DNA of 14,773 nucleotides, from contig PUOI01000278.1 in assembly GCA_003552765.1 (NCBI GenBank), forward strand, positions 1 through 14,773, written 5' to 3'. Below are positions 1 through 7,636 of the stretch, in pieces; positions within the stretch are counted from its first letter, which is position 1; the number at the start of each line of letters is the position of its first letter. The notes under the pieces were generated by a model. It did not search any database. It was not told where the DNA came from and saw only the letters and a program-made list of their open reading frames with translations. The stretch is from Candidatus Hydrogenedentota bacterium. GTDB lineage: Bacteria > Hydrogenedentota > Hydrogenedentia > Hydrogenedentales > SLHB01. Made by a program: the position numbers and the translations under genes.

Positions 1-88
1 CGTTCATGATCCGTCATAATGGTCCCAAGATATGTTGTTCGGCTGGGCCAATGCGCGCCCGCCTTTCCCGCTTCCACAGCGAGACGCC

Positions 89-1129
89 ATGACATCCACA
101 ACCAATTCCCTGTTTCTCCAAGCCTTGCACGGCCAACGCATGGCGCGTCCCCCCGTCTGGTTCATGCGTCAAGCCGGACGCACCGACCCCGAGTATAACC
201 GCTTGAAGGCCGAAAGTGGAATGCGGCTCGACTCGCTTTTCCGGCATCCGGAGATGGCGGCGCGCATTTCACTGCTTCCCCGCCGCCTGGGCGTGGACGC
301 CATCATCCTGTTTCAGGACATCTTGACGCCCCTGACGCCCATGGGCGCCCCGTTCCGTTTCGCGCCGGGTCCTGTGTTGGATAGGCCCCTGCGTTCGGAA
401 GCCGACTTGGCCTCTTTGCACACCTACGACGTGGCCGAGGAATTGCCATTCGTCCCGCATACGTTTGCATTGCTCCACGAGGAACTCCAGGGCGCCTTGC
501 CCGTGCTTGGCTTCGCCGGCGCCCCGTTGACGCTGGCCGCGTTCATCGCGGAGGGCAAGAGTTTCGGGACGGAAGCGCCGGGCCTGCGGGCGCTTATGGT
601 AGAGAACCCCCAAGCCCTTCACCGCCTCCTGGACAAGCTGACCACGCTGACCACGCACTACCTGGAGTTGCAACGGCTCTCGGGCGCAGCCGCGGTGCAA
701 CTGTTTGAATCAGCGGCGTTTCTGCTGGAACGTCACGAGTACTGGGAATTCGCCCTCCCTTACCAGCGGCGCATTCTCGACGCTTTTAGTGGGCGCGTTC
801 CGACGATCGTCTTCGCCCGGGATTGGCCATATCTCGCGGACTACGCCGAGGCGGGCGCCGACGTGGTGAGTCTGCCCAGCTCCATCGACATCCGCGAAGC
901 ACGGGCCGCGCTGGGCCCCGGGTGCGTGCTGCAAGGCAACCTCGACAACCAGTTGGTGGCGGACGGTCCGCCCGAGCGCATCCGCGAAGCCGTGCGGGAA
1001 TGCGTGGAAGCCGGCGAGCGCCAGGGCCACATTATGAATTTGAATCATGGGCTGTTGCGGCATACCCCCTTCGAGCATATCCAGATGATAGTGGAAGAGG
1101 TGCACGCAGCCGCGCGTGAGGCGGAGTGA
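89..1129 (+). CDS. hemE: Uroporphyrinogen decarboxylase
   Basis: Cytoplasmic enzyme that removes the four acetate carboxyls of uroporphyrinogen III to give coproporphyrinogen III in haem synthesis. The protein is 346 aa, normal for the family. Visible family motifs are FMRQAGR (R27, R31), LFQDILTPL (D77, the residue that coordinates the pyrroles), GFAGAPLTLAAFIAEG (141-156), QLFES (S208), a GNLD segment and NLNHG near the end (H320). The start chosen is the ATG at 89; an in-frame ATG at 32 would add 19 residues that look unlike the family. The ribosome site before 89 is weak. Oddities are F152 where most family members, including human Y164, have tyrosine, and LPSSIDI at 262-268 where the usual segment contains DW. 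The arginines, aspartate, serine and histidine argue for a true HemE rather than a cobamide methyltransferase relative. A 287-bp spacer separates it from clpX. Confidence 0.95.
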   Translation: MTSTTNSLFLQALHGQRMARPPVWFMRQAGRTDPEYNRLKAESGMRLDSLFRHPEMAARISLLPRRLGVDAIILFQDILTPLTPMGAPFRFAPGPVLDRPLRSEADLASLHTYDVAEELPFVPHTFALLHEELQGALPVLGFAGAPLTLAAFIAEGKSFGTEAPGLRALMVENPQALHRLLDKLTTLTTHYLELQRLSGAAAVQLFESAAFLLERHEYWEFALPYQRRILDAFSGRVPTIVFARDWPYLADYAEAGADVVSLPSSIDIREARAALGPGCVLQGNLDNQLVADGPPERIREAVRECVEAGERQGHIMNLNHGLLRHTPFEHIQMIVEEVHAAAREAE

Positions 1130-1214
1130 ACCCGCGTTTCCGCGCCCTATCGGGGTAAAACGGTCCCGATATGATAGAATGAGGTGGAATACTTGCGGGC
1201 GGAGCGCCGTCAAG

Positions 1215-1339
1215 TTTCAATCGCCGGATGCGGCAGTGTGTGGGCGTTTACATCCCCTGGTCCCCACGGCCGCCCCCTTTGAAGGGGCAAGAAGGGGGAT
1301 GTTGTCCCGTGAAGCAGCGTCCTTATCCGGCGATTGAGG
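1215..1339. repeat. Nested inverted-repeat element in the hemE-clpX spacer
   Basis: An outer inverted repeat, TCAATCGCCGGAT at 1217-1229 and its exact reverse complement at 1325-1337, is 13 bp and perfect, and wobble pairs could lengthen it. Inside lie further arms: ACATCCCC at 1250-1257 against GGGGATGT at 1295-1302, a CCCCCTTT (1273-1280) that can pair with GAAGGGGG (1291-1298) or fold on the nearer GAAGGGG (1281-1287), and GCGGC/GCCGC (1230-1234, 1269-1273) with GTGGG/CCCAC (1240-1244, 1263-1267). Several of these pairings exclude one another. No T-run follows, so it is not a standard intrinsic terminator. It ends just before the clpX promoter. Nested CCCC/GGGG palindromes of this style occur as dispersed intergenic repeats in many bacteria; this copy could equally be a structured RNA. 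Its function is unknown. Confidence 0.6.
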
Positions 1340-1352
1340 TTGAGGAATACAG

Positions 1353-1382
1353 TTGACACATTACCGCCTAAATTGCTACACT
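1353..1382 (+). promoter_or_regulatory. Sigma-70-type promoter for clpX
   Basis: A perfect -35 TTGACA at 1353-1358 is followed by an 18-bp spacer and a -10 TACACT at 1377-1382. A TG at 1374-1375 gives the extended -10 form (TGnTACACT). Transcription would begin near 1389, leaving a leader of roughly 28 nt that carries the strong ribosome site GGGAGG (1406-1411), 5 nt before the clpX ATG. No heat-shock operator (CIRCE or HAIR type) is visible beside it. Confidence 0.75.
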
Positions 1383-1416
1383 AGGCGCTTTTGGAGCCGT
1401 TAAAAGGGAGGTTTGT

Positions 1417-2697
1417 ATGGCTTCTCACCGCACGCGCGGAGATGTCCCCACTTGCTCGTTTTGTGGAAAACGCCACGATGAGGTCAATAAACTCATCGCG
1501 GGGCCGGATGTCAATATCTGCGATGAATGTGTGAGCCTCTGCGGCGAGATCGTCGCGGAGGATCGCGCCCGTAAAGGCGCGAAGCATGACATGAAGGTTC
1601 CCCGGCCGTACGAGATCAAGGAGTTCCTTGACGATTATGTCGTCGGCCAGGAGAGAGCCAAGCGGATTCTGTCCGTGGGGGTGCATAACCACTACAAGCG
1701 CATTTCCGCGGGTGGTGAGATCGAAGGCGTTGAGCTGCAGAAGTCCAACGTGTTGCTTGTCGGCCCGACGGGCTGCGGCAAGACGCTGATGGCGCAGTGC
1801 CTGGCCAAACTCCTTGACGTGCCCTTCGCGGTTGTCGACGCCACCACGCTGACGGAAGCCGGTTATGTGGGGGATGACGTGGAAAACGTCATCCTGAAAC
1901 TGCTTCAGGCATCCGACCACGACGCCAGCCGGGCCGAGATGGGCATTGTCTATATCGACGAGATCGACAAGATCGCCCGCAAGAGCGACAGCCCCTCCAT
2001 CACGCGCGACGTGTCGGGCGAGGGCGTGCAGCAGGCGCTGCTGAAGCTTCTGGAAGGCACCGTGGCCAGCGTGCCCCCCCAGGGCGGCCGTAAGCATCCC
2101 CAACAGGAATGCGTCCAAGTGGACACCAAGGATATCCTGTTCATATGCGGCGGCGCGTTTAATGGCCTTGAGCGGATCGTGGAACAGCGCACGCGCAAGA
2201 CGGTGATCGGCTTCAACGCGGATGTGCAATCCCGCCATTCCCGGAATATTGGCCAGCTCCTTGAACTGGTGGAGCCGGAAGACCTGATAAAATACGGAAT
2301 GATTCCCGAGTTTTCCGGCCGGCTTCCCGTGGTGGCCACGTTGCATGAGTTGGGCAAGGACGAGCTGATCCGGATTCTCACCGAGCCCAGGAACGCGCTC
2401 CTCCGACAATTCGAGAAGCTCTTCGCCATCGAAAATGTGAAGCTCTCGTTCCAAGACGACGCCATTGAGGCCATTGCCGAACTCGCGATTGAGAAGGACA
2501 CGGGCGCGCGAGGGTTGCGGGCGATCATGGAGCAGTTCATGCTCAACATCATGTATGACATCCCCTCGCGTCACGATGTCCGGGAGTGTATCATTACCCA
2601 GGGCGTCATCCGGGATAATGAAGACCCGATTCTGGTCTACGAGCACGAACAAGCCCAGGAAACCACCGAGAGTTCCAACAAGACGGCGTCCGCCTGA
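1417..2697 (+). CDS. clpX: ATP-dependent Clp protease ATP-binding subunit ClpX
   Basis: AAA+ unfoldase that recognises tagged or native substrates, unfolds them and threads them into ClpP in the cytoplasm. The protein is 426 aa, the usual size. The N-terminal zinc-binding domain has C13, C16, C35 and C38 (two CxxC pairs). The AAA+ core follows: Walker A GPTGCGKT (116-123), pore-loop GYVGDD (from 149), Walker B with D181 and E182, an RKH loop in GGRKHPQQE, and sensor-2 GARGLR (363-368). The ClpP-docking IGF loop is intact at 264-266, so it should work with ClpP although no clpP lies in this window. The ATG is preceded by GGGAGG at 5-nt spacing. Its own promoter lies upstream and an intrinsic terminator directly downstream, indicating a single-gene transcript. 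Confidence 0.97.
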   Translation: MASHRTRGDVPTCSFCGKRHDEVNKLIAGPDVNICDECVSLCGEIVAEDRARKGAKHDMKVPRPYEIKEFLDDYVVGQERAKRILSVGVHNHYKRISAGGEIEGVELQKSNVLLVGPTGCGKTLMAQCLAKLLDVPFAVVDATTLTEAGYVGDDVENVILKLLQASDHDASRAEMGIVYIDEIDKIARKSDSPSITRDVSGEGVQQALLKLLEGTVASVPPQGGRKHPQQECVQVDTKDILFICGGAFNGLERIVEQRTRKTVIGFNADVQSRHSRNIGQLLELVEPEDLIKYGMIPEFSGRLPVVATLHELGKDELIRILTEPRNALLRQFEKLFAIENVKLSFQDDAIEAIAELAIEKDTGARGLRAIMEQFMLNIMYDIPSRHDVRECIITQGVIRDNEDPILVYEHEQAQETTESSNKTASA

Positions 2698-2737
2698 GCC
2701 GGAGCCCGGTTTGGCCCGTTCTTCAGCCATGGTTTAC

Positions 2738-2776
2738 CCGCGCCGGAAAGGCATACAGCTTTTCCGGCGCGGTTTT
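2738..2776 (+). terminator. Intrinsic terminator of clpX
   Basis: A perfect 12-bp GC-rich stem, CCGCGCCGGAAA (2738-2749) with TTTCCGGCGCGG (2761-2772), encloses an 11-nt loop and is followed at once by TTTT (2773-2776). It begins 40 nt after the clpX stop codon. The form is that of a strong Rho-independent terminator, and it separates clpX transcription from lon. Confidence 0.85.
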
Positions 2777-2839
2777 CACAAGCCCTCGTCCGTTCATCCC
2801 GCCCGCTTCACTCTTCAGCGTTAATGATGGGGTTGGATA

Positions 2840-3045
2840 GACAGGATTTACAAGATTAACAAGATTGTTTTGTGGCAGCTAAACAACGCCCATTTATTCA
2901 TGCCGAATAGGTACTTATCTTATAATAAATGTCATAAATAAAGTATATATTATTTGGCAATATATTGTTGTTGTTTGTATCTCTAATTCAGTACAAATAA
3001 TATTATAGAACATTAATCAATCTTGTTAATCATGTAAATCCTGTC
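2840..3045. repeat. AT-rich element bounded by 28-bp inverted repeats
   Basis: The left arm at 2840-2867 and the reverse complement of the right arm at 3018-3045 match at 27 of 28 positions. Each arm begins GACAGGATTTACA read inward. The left arm is three successive 9-nt units of the pattern CARGATTWA: CAGGATTTA, CAAGATTAA, CAAGATTGT. The 150-nt interior is roughly three quarters A+T, in sharp contrast to the GC-rich genes on both sides, and contains no credible reading frame. Beyond the arms the flanks are also weakly alike (GGGG-TT-GGATA against GGGGGATTTATG). No clear target duplication was found. It fits a small palindromic, non-autonomous mobile or dispersed repeat, or a regulatory spacer of lon. 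The arms are seen directly; mobility is inference. Confidence 0.75.
2897..2926 (+). promoter_or_regulatory. Possible lon promoter inside the AT-rich element
   Basis: A consensus -10 hexamer TATAAT sits at 2921-2926, with only a poor -35 match (TTCATG, 2897-2902) at 18-bp spacing. In DNA this AT-rich, -10-like words arise by chance, and TTGGCA at 2954-2959 is a rival -35 without a well-placed -10. The clpX terminator lies upstream, so lon needs a promoter in this spacer, but which site is used cannot be decided from sequence. Confidence 0.25.
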
Positions 3046-3083
3046 CATAAATCCCCCGTGACCTGTCTTACGGAGACTATCGC

Positions 3084-5480
3084 GTGCCCAGAAAGAAAAA
3101 GCAACATCCCCAGTCCGAATTGGAAGCCTTGCCCTTGTTGCCGCTCAAGGACATGGTCATCTTCCCGCGTATGGTGGTTCCGCTCATGGTGGGCCGGCCG
3201 CGAAGCATCGAGGCGGTGGAGGAGAGCCTGAGTTCGGATCGCCCCCTTTTCCTGTGCCGGCAACTGGACGCCGAGACGCCGGATCCGGGCGGCGAAGAAC
3301 TCAGCGCCTGCGGCGTTACTGCCGGGATTCTGCAAACACACCGGATGCCCGACGGCGCCGTGAAGGTAGTGGTCGAAGGATTGGGCCGGGCGGTGTTACA
3401 TCAGGTTGAGAAGCTTCAGGGACTTTCCATGGCCTATGTCCACGCCGAGGATACGCCTGCTGTGGCCGCTGATGACAAACAAGTGTGGGGTCAAGTCCAG
3501 CTCGCCCTGGACAACCTGATGGAGTATGCGCGGGTTACGCAACGCGTGGCGCCAGAAGTCGTGGCTTCGCTTCAGAACCTCGGGGATCCCCGCGACATCG
3601 CCGACATGCTCCCGGCCCACTTGCCGCTGAATCCGCGGGAACGCCAGGCCTTACTGGACATCGCCGAGCCCGGCGAACGCCTTGAGCAGGCCTCCTCGTA
3701 TCTCATGCGCGAACTTGAGTTGCAAGAGATCGAACAGAAAGTGCGGGACCGGGTTCGCGAGCAAATGGAGCGCAGTCAGCGGGAGCATTACCTGCACGAA
3801 CAGCTCCGCGCGATTCAGCAGGAGCTGGGCCAACACGACGAGACCAGCGAGTTCAGCGAACTTCAGACTCTCATCAAGGAAGCGGGCATGCCCTCCGAGG
3901 TGGAGGCCAAGGCCCTGCGGGAACTGAGCCGGTACGAGCGGATGCCCTCGATGAGTCCGGAGAGCACCCTGACCCGGAACTATTTGGAGTGGCTGACGGA
4001 AGTCCCTTGGAAGAAGCGCTCCAAGGATAGCATTGATCTCGAACGGGCGCAGCGCATTCTCGACGAGGACCACTACGGCCTGGAGAAGGTCAAGGAGCGG
4101 ATTCTCGAATTCCTCGCGGTGCGCAAGCTCAGCAAGAGCAAGCGTGGTCCCATTTTGTGTTTGGTGGGACCGCCGGGCGTGGGCAAGACTTCCCTGGGCC
4201 AATCCGTCGCCCGGACCATGAACCGCCGGTTTGTCCGGGTGTCGTTGGGCGGCGTGCGGGACGAGGCGGAGATTCGCGGCCATCGCCGCACCTATGTCGG
4301 CGCCTTGCCGGGCCGGATCATTCAAAGCATGAAACGGGTCGGCGTGAAGAACCCCGTGTTCATGCTGGATGAAATCGACAAGCTGACATCCGATTTCCGG
4401 GGCGATCCATCCTCGGCGTTGCTTGAGGTGCTGGATCCCGAACAGAATCAGAACTTCAGCGACCATTATCTCGAGGTCGATTTCGATTTGCACGAGGTGT
4501 TCTTCATCACAACGGCCAACGACGAGTTCAATATACCCCCCGCCTTGCATGATCGCCTCGAGGTGGTGCGCTTGCCGGGTTACAGCAGCCTGGAAAAGGA
4601 GCGCATTGGCCAATTCTTCCTTGTGCCCCGGCAACTCAAGGAAACCGGCCTAAGGGAGGATCAGCTTCAGATGACGAGCGAGGCCTTGCGGGTGCTCATC
4701 AACCGCTACACACGGGAGGCGGGCGTGCGCGAACTCGAGCGCCGCATCGCGCAAGTGTGCCGGAAGGTGGCGCAGGAGGTGGTCCGCGAGGCTAAGGCGA
4801 AGGGCATCACCCACGCCAAAGCCATGCGGAACAGCCCCGCCATGACGGCGGATCGCATCGTGAGCCTGTTGGGTCCGGAAGAGTACACCGAGCAGCGGAC
4901 GGATCCCGAGCCGCGCCCAGGCGTCGCGGTGGGGTTGGCCTGGACTTCCGCGGGCGGCGACATCCTGCATCTGGAGACGGGGGTGATGGAAGGCAAGGGC
5001 AAACTGACGGTCACGGGCCATCTGGGCGATGTCATGAAGGAATCCGCCGAGGCCGCCTACAGCTATCTCCGCACGCGCCGCGAAACGTTGGGCCTGCCCC
5101 CGAACTTCCACGCGGAGACCGACTTGCACGTGCACGTGCCCGAAGGCGCCATTCCTAAGGACGGACCCAGCGCGGGCGTTGCCCTGGCTATCTCCATGCT
5201 GTCGGCCATGCGCCGTCAACCGGTCCGCAAGGGCTTGGCCATGACCGGGGAAATCACGCTTCGGGGACGGGTCCTGCCCGTGGGAGGGATCAAGGAGAAG
5301 GTGTTGGCGGCCCATCGCGCGGGCATCCACACGGTCATGCTGCCGCGGGAAAATGAGAAAGATCTCCGTGACATTCCGGCCGAGGTCAAGGAAGAACTCA
5401 AGTTTGTCTTGGCCGGCGACATGGATGAGGTGCTGACGGAGGTCTTCCCCGAGACGGACGGCGGAGCCAATGCGTCATGA
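3084..5480 (+). CDS. lon: ATP-dependent Lon protease
   Basis: Cytoplasmic AAA+ serine protease that degrades misfolded and specific regulatory proteins. The protein is 798 aa, typical of LonA. It starts at GTG 3084, with GGAG at 3072-3075 as ribosome site; no better in-frame ATG exists upstream. The N-terminal substrate-binding domain covers about 17-205, followed by a helical, charged linker to about 300. The AAA+ module carries Walker A GPPGVGKT (362-369) and Walker B MLDEIDK (D429, E430). The C-terminal protease domain has the KDGPSAG motif with catalytic S696 and the GGIKEK motif with K739, the second lysine, which matches the 43-residue spacing of the E. coli S679/K722 dyad. The stop codon overlaps the engB start (ATGA), so the two are probably translationally coupled. 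The leader contains the right arm of the AT-rich inverted repeat. Confidence 0.97.
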   Translation: MPRKKKQHPQSELEALPLLPLKDMVIFPRMVVPLMVGRPRSIEAVEESLSSDRPLFLCRQLDAETPDPGGEELSACGVTAGILQTHRMPDGAVKVVVEGLGRAVLHQVEKLQGLSMAYVHAEDTPAVAADDKQVWGQVQLALDNLMEYARVTQRVAPEVVASLQNLGDPRDIADMLPAHLPLNPRERQALLDIAEPGERLEQASSYLMRELELQEIEQKVRDRVREQMERSQREHYLHEQLRAIQQELGQHDETSEFSELQTLIKEAGMPSEVEAKALRELSRYERMPSMSPESTLTRNYLEWLTEVPWKKRSKDSIDLERAQRILDEDHYGLEKVKERILEFLAVRKLSKSKRGPILCLVGPPGVGKTSLGQSVARTMNRRFVRVSLGGVRDEAEIRGHRRTYVGALPGRIIQSMKRVGVKNPVFMLDEIDKLTSDFRGDPSSALLEVLDPEQNQNFSDHYLEVDFDLHEVFFITTANDEFNIPPALHDRLEVVRLPGYSSLEKERIGQFFLVPRQLKETGLREDQLQMTSEALRVLINRYTREAGVRELERRIAQVCRKVAQEVVREAKAKGITHAKAMRNSPAMTADRIVSLLGPEEYTEQRTDPEPRPGVAVGLAWTSAGGDILHLETGVMEGKGKLTVTGHLGDVMKESAEAAYSYLRTRRETLGLPPNFHAETDLHVHVPEGAIPKDGPSAGVALAISMLSAMRRQPVRKGLAMTGEITLRGRVLPVGGIKEKVLAAHRAGIHTVMLPRENEKDLRDIPAEVKEELKFVLAGDMDEVLTEVFPETDGGANAS

Positions 5481-6076
5481 AGATTCGTTCATGCGGTTTT
5501 GTGAAGAGCGCGCTGGCGCTGACGGATTGTCCCCCCGAAGGCCGGCCGGAATTCGCGTTCGCCGGGCGATCCAACGTGGGGAAATCCTCGCTGTTGAACA
5601 CGCTCCTTAGCCGGCGGGGGCTCGCGAAGACCAGCAAAACGCCGGGCAAGACCCGGACGCTCAATTTCTTCGATGTCAACGGGGATGTGTATCTCGTTGA
5701 CCTGCCCGGCTACGGCTATGCCAAAGCCCCCAAGGCGCTCCAGGCCAACTGGGGCAAGGCGATCACCGCGTATCTGCGCGAACGGAAATCCTTGCGGCTC
5801 GTGGTGCATCTCTTGGATGCGCGTCACGAACCCACCCAGCGGGATCACGAACTGCTCGACATGCTCGACGCCTTCGCCCGGCCCGTCGTGTTGGTGGCGA
5901 CGAAAGTGGACAAACTCAAGCAGAAGGAACGCGCCGCTCTCGACCGGCGGCTTCGCAAGAACCTTGGTCTCGATGACACCGCCCTTATCCTCCCGTTCTC
6001 CTCCATGACGGGCGAGGGCAAGGGACCGCTTTGGGACGTGCTCGAAAGCATGACGGCGGACTCCCCGGCGGAGTAG
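5477..6076 (+). CDS. engB: Ribosome biogenesis GTP-binding protein EngB (YsxC/YihA)
   Basis: Small GTPase needed for late assembly of the large ribosomal subunit, acting in the cytoplasm. The protein is 199 aa, the normal length. The GTPase motifs are in order: G1 GRSNVGKS (30-37), the G2 region KTPGKTRT (54-61), G3 DLPGYG (75-80), G4 TKVD (142-145) and a G5-like FSS followed by MTGEGKG near the C-terminus. The ATG overlaps the lon stop codon by 4 nt (ATGA), with no separate promoter visible. Lon next to EngB is a conserved pairing, known for example as lonA-ysxC in Bacillus subtilis. A terminator hairpin begins 34 nt after the stop codon. Confidence 0.96.
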   Translation: MKIRSCGFVKSALALTDCPPEGRPEFAFAGRSNVGKSSLLNTLLSRRGLAKTSKTPGKTRTLNFFDVNGDVYLVDLPGYGYAKAPKALQANWGKAITAYLRERKSLRLVVHLLDARHEPTQRDHELLDMLDAFARPVVLVATKVDKLKQKERAALDRRLRKNLGLDDTALILPFSSMTGEGKGPLWDVLESMTADSPAE

Positions 6077-6109
6077 AAGCGTTTCCCGGGCCTTGCGTCA
6101 TGACATAGC

Positions 6110-6151
6110 TCGCCCTGGAGCCCGTTACGCGGACTCCAGGGCGATTGATTT
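6110..6151 (+). terminator. Terminator between convergent engB and htrA
   Basis: An 11-bp perfect stem, TCGCCCTGGAG (6110-6120) with CTCCAGGGCGA (6134-6144), can be capped by a further CCG/CGG pairing (6122-6124, 6130-6132). On the plus strand it is followed by the T-rich TTGATTT (6145-6151). It lies midway between the stop codons of the two convergent genes. On the minus strand the downstream sequence is not T-rich, so termination of htrA at this hairpin would be less typical, though the stem is symmetrical. Confidence 0.7.
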
Positions 6152-6172
6152 GCCTGAGTATATGCCGGGCTT

Positions 6173-7636
6173 CTATTGCTCGGGGATGGTTAGACTCAGC
6201 ACCGTGGTCTGTTCACCGCCCCGCAGAATACGGACCAGCGTGGACGTACCGGGCTGAGCGTGCTGACTTATCAGCTGTTCGTAATCGCTGGTGTTTTCCA
6301 CGGGCTGCCGGGCGATTTCCAGGATGATATCGCCGGTGCGGATGCCTGCATCATAAGCGGGGCTATCTGGATCGGCGCCGCTTACGACTACCCCGCCGTT
6401 GAGTTCAAAGTCTGGCGCGATACGTTCGGCAAGCTCGGGCGGAATGTCTTCGACCTGAAGGCCCACCTGATCCTCTTCAACCGGAGCTTCGGCCACTTCC
6501 TCGGGCCTGTCATAGACTTCCAGCTCCACGTCGATCTCGATGAGTTCCTCGTCGCGCCAGACTTCCAGGGTCACCGTCTCGCGGGGCGGCAGCCCGGAAA
6601 TGGTGTAAACCAGGTCCGTGGCGTTTTCAATCGGCTCGCCGCCGACGCTGCGGATGACGTCGTAGGTTTGAAGGCCCGCGCGAGCCGCGGGTGTATCTTC
6701 GCGCACCCGCTCCACAAAGGCGCCGCGATCGTCGGGCATACCCAACCCCTCGGCCAAGTCAGCGGCGTCGGTGATCTCGACTCCGAGATAGCCGCGCGTG
6801 ACGAATCCTTCCTCGATTAGCTCGGGAATGACATTATTGGCCAGATTGATGGGGATGGCGAAACCTATGTTATCCGCGCCGAAGACAATGGCGGTATTGA
6901 TGCCGATCACTTCGCCCCGGATGTTCACAAGGGGGCCGCCGCTATTGCCCAAATTGATGGCCGCGTCGGTCTGGATGAAGTTCTGGAAGCGCAGGTCTGG
7001 GTCGGGCAGCATGAGTTCGTCGCGGCCCAAGGCGCTGATATGGCCAAAGGACAACGAGCCTTCCAGGCCTTGCGGGCTTCCCACGGCCACCGCGAACTGC
7101 CCCACCTCCAGATTGTCGGAATCGCCAAGGGCGACAGGAGAGAGCGCCTCTTCCGGCGCGTCAATCCGAATCACGGCCACATCCGTGTCCGGGTCGCCGC
7201 CCACCACCGTGGCGTCATACTCGTTGCCGTTGTAGAGCCGCACGGAAATGTTCTCCGCGTTGCGGATCACGTGGTTGTTCGTGACGATATGACCGTCTTC
7301 ATCGTAAATGAAGCCGGAGCCCGTGGCGGGTACACGGCGGCGTGGGGGTTCCTGTTGGGGGCCAGGACCCATCTCATCCCTAGGGACGCCGAAGAACCGG
7401 AACAGGTCTTCGAACATGTCCATATCCGGCATATCCGGCATGCCAGGGGGGCCATCAACCTCGCGGTCCGCCTCGATGTTCACTACACCGGGCCGCACTT
7501 CTTCGCCCAGCCGGACAAATGCGCTCTCGAGTTCCTCAAGGAGTTCGGATTCCATCGCGTTTGCTGGAGTGGCGAGGCCGGGGGCCAACAGGGCCGCGGC
7601 GCATAACACTCCGATACCAATAAACCACTGTCTCAT
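6173..7636 (-). CDS. htrA: Periplasmic serine protease, HtrA/DegP family
   Basis: Envelope quality-control protease/chaperone of 487 aa, with two PDZ domains as in DegP/DegQ/MucD. The signal peptide covers residues 1-27, with probable cleavage after PANA. Next comes an acidic Pro/Met-rich segment (61-102) in the position of the DegP LA loop, then the trypsin-like domain with catalytic H122 (TNNHV), D152 (DTDVAVI) and S232 (GNSGGPL). PDZ1 spans about 281-373 (binding loop GYLGV) and PDZ2 about 391-485. The ATG at 7636 was chosen because it overlaps the glnD stop codon (ATGA), has AAAGGAG about 7 nt upstream and begins a clean signal peptide; the open frame continues 58 codons further up without family-like sequence. 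It is the last gene of the bat-glnD operon, so it is probably co-expressed with them. I see no sigma-E-type promoter immediately upstream. Confidence 0.95.
   Translation of the reverse strand: MRQWFIGIGVLCAAALLAPGLATPANAMESELLEELESAFVRLGEEVRPGVVNIEADREVDGPPGMPDMPDMDMFEDLFRFFGVPRDEMGPGPQQEPPRRRVPATGSGFIYDEDGHIVTNNHVIRNAENISVRLYNGNEYDATVVGGDPDTDVAVIRIDAPEEALSPVALGDSDNLEVGQFAVAVGSPQGLEGSLSFGHISALGRDELMLPDPDLRFQNFIQTDAAINLGNSGGPLVNIRGEVIGINTAIVFGADNIGFAIPINLANNVIPELIEEGFVTRGYLGVEITDAADLAEGLGMPDDRGAFVERVREDTPAARAGLQTYDVIRSVGGEPIENATDLVYTISGLPPRETVTLEVWRDEELIEIDVELEVYDRPEEVAEAPVEEDQVGLQVEDIPPELAERIAPDFELNGGVVVSGADPDSPAYDAGIRTGDIILEIARQPVENTSDYEQLISQHAQPGTSTLVRILRGGEQTTVLSLTIPEQ

Noticed and set aside
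32..88. An upstream ATG start for hemE at 32
   Set aside because: The 19 extra residues do not resemble HemE N-termini, and the family's start falls at the ATG at 89, close before the RQAGR motif.
1148..1171. A 7-bp hairpin (TATCGGG/CCCGATA) after hemE as a terminator
   Set aside because: The stem is short, the loop is 10 nt and no T-run follows; the TAGAAT and TATGAT words beside it lack a matching -35.
1116..1337. A 73-codon open frame following hemE
   Set aside because: It overlaps the end of hemE in another frame, consists mostly of the palindromic spacer, and has no family-like features.
1340..1416. A heat-shock operator (CIRCE or HAIR type) before clpX, also sought before lon
   Set aside because: No inverted repeat of either consensus was found in the spacers.
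1381..2730. A 449-codon open frame antisense to clpX
   Set aside because: It is the shadow of clpX: the plus-strand protein has every ClpX motif, a promoter, ribosome site and terminator, while the minus frame shows no known domain and arises from GC-rich codon bias.
3065..3077. A small GTCT/AGAC hairpin covering the lon ribosome site
   Set aside because: Only 4 bp with a 5-nt loop; too weak to claim as a thermosensor or regulator.
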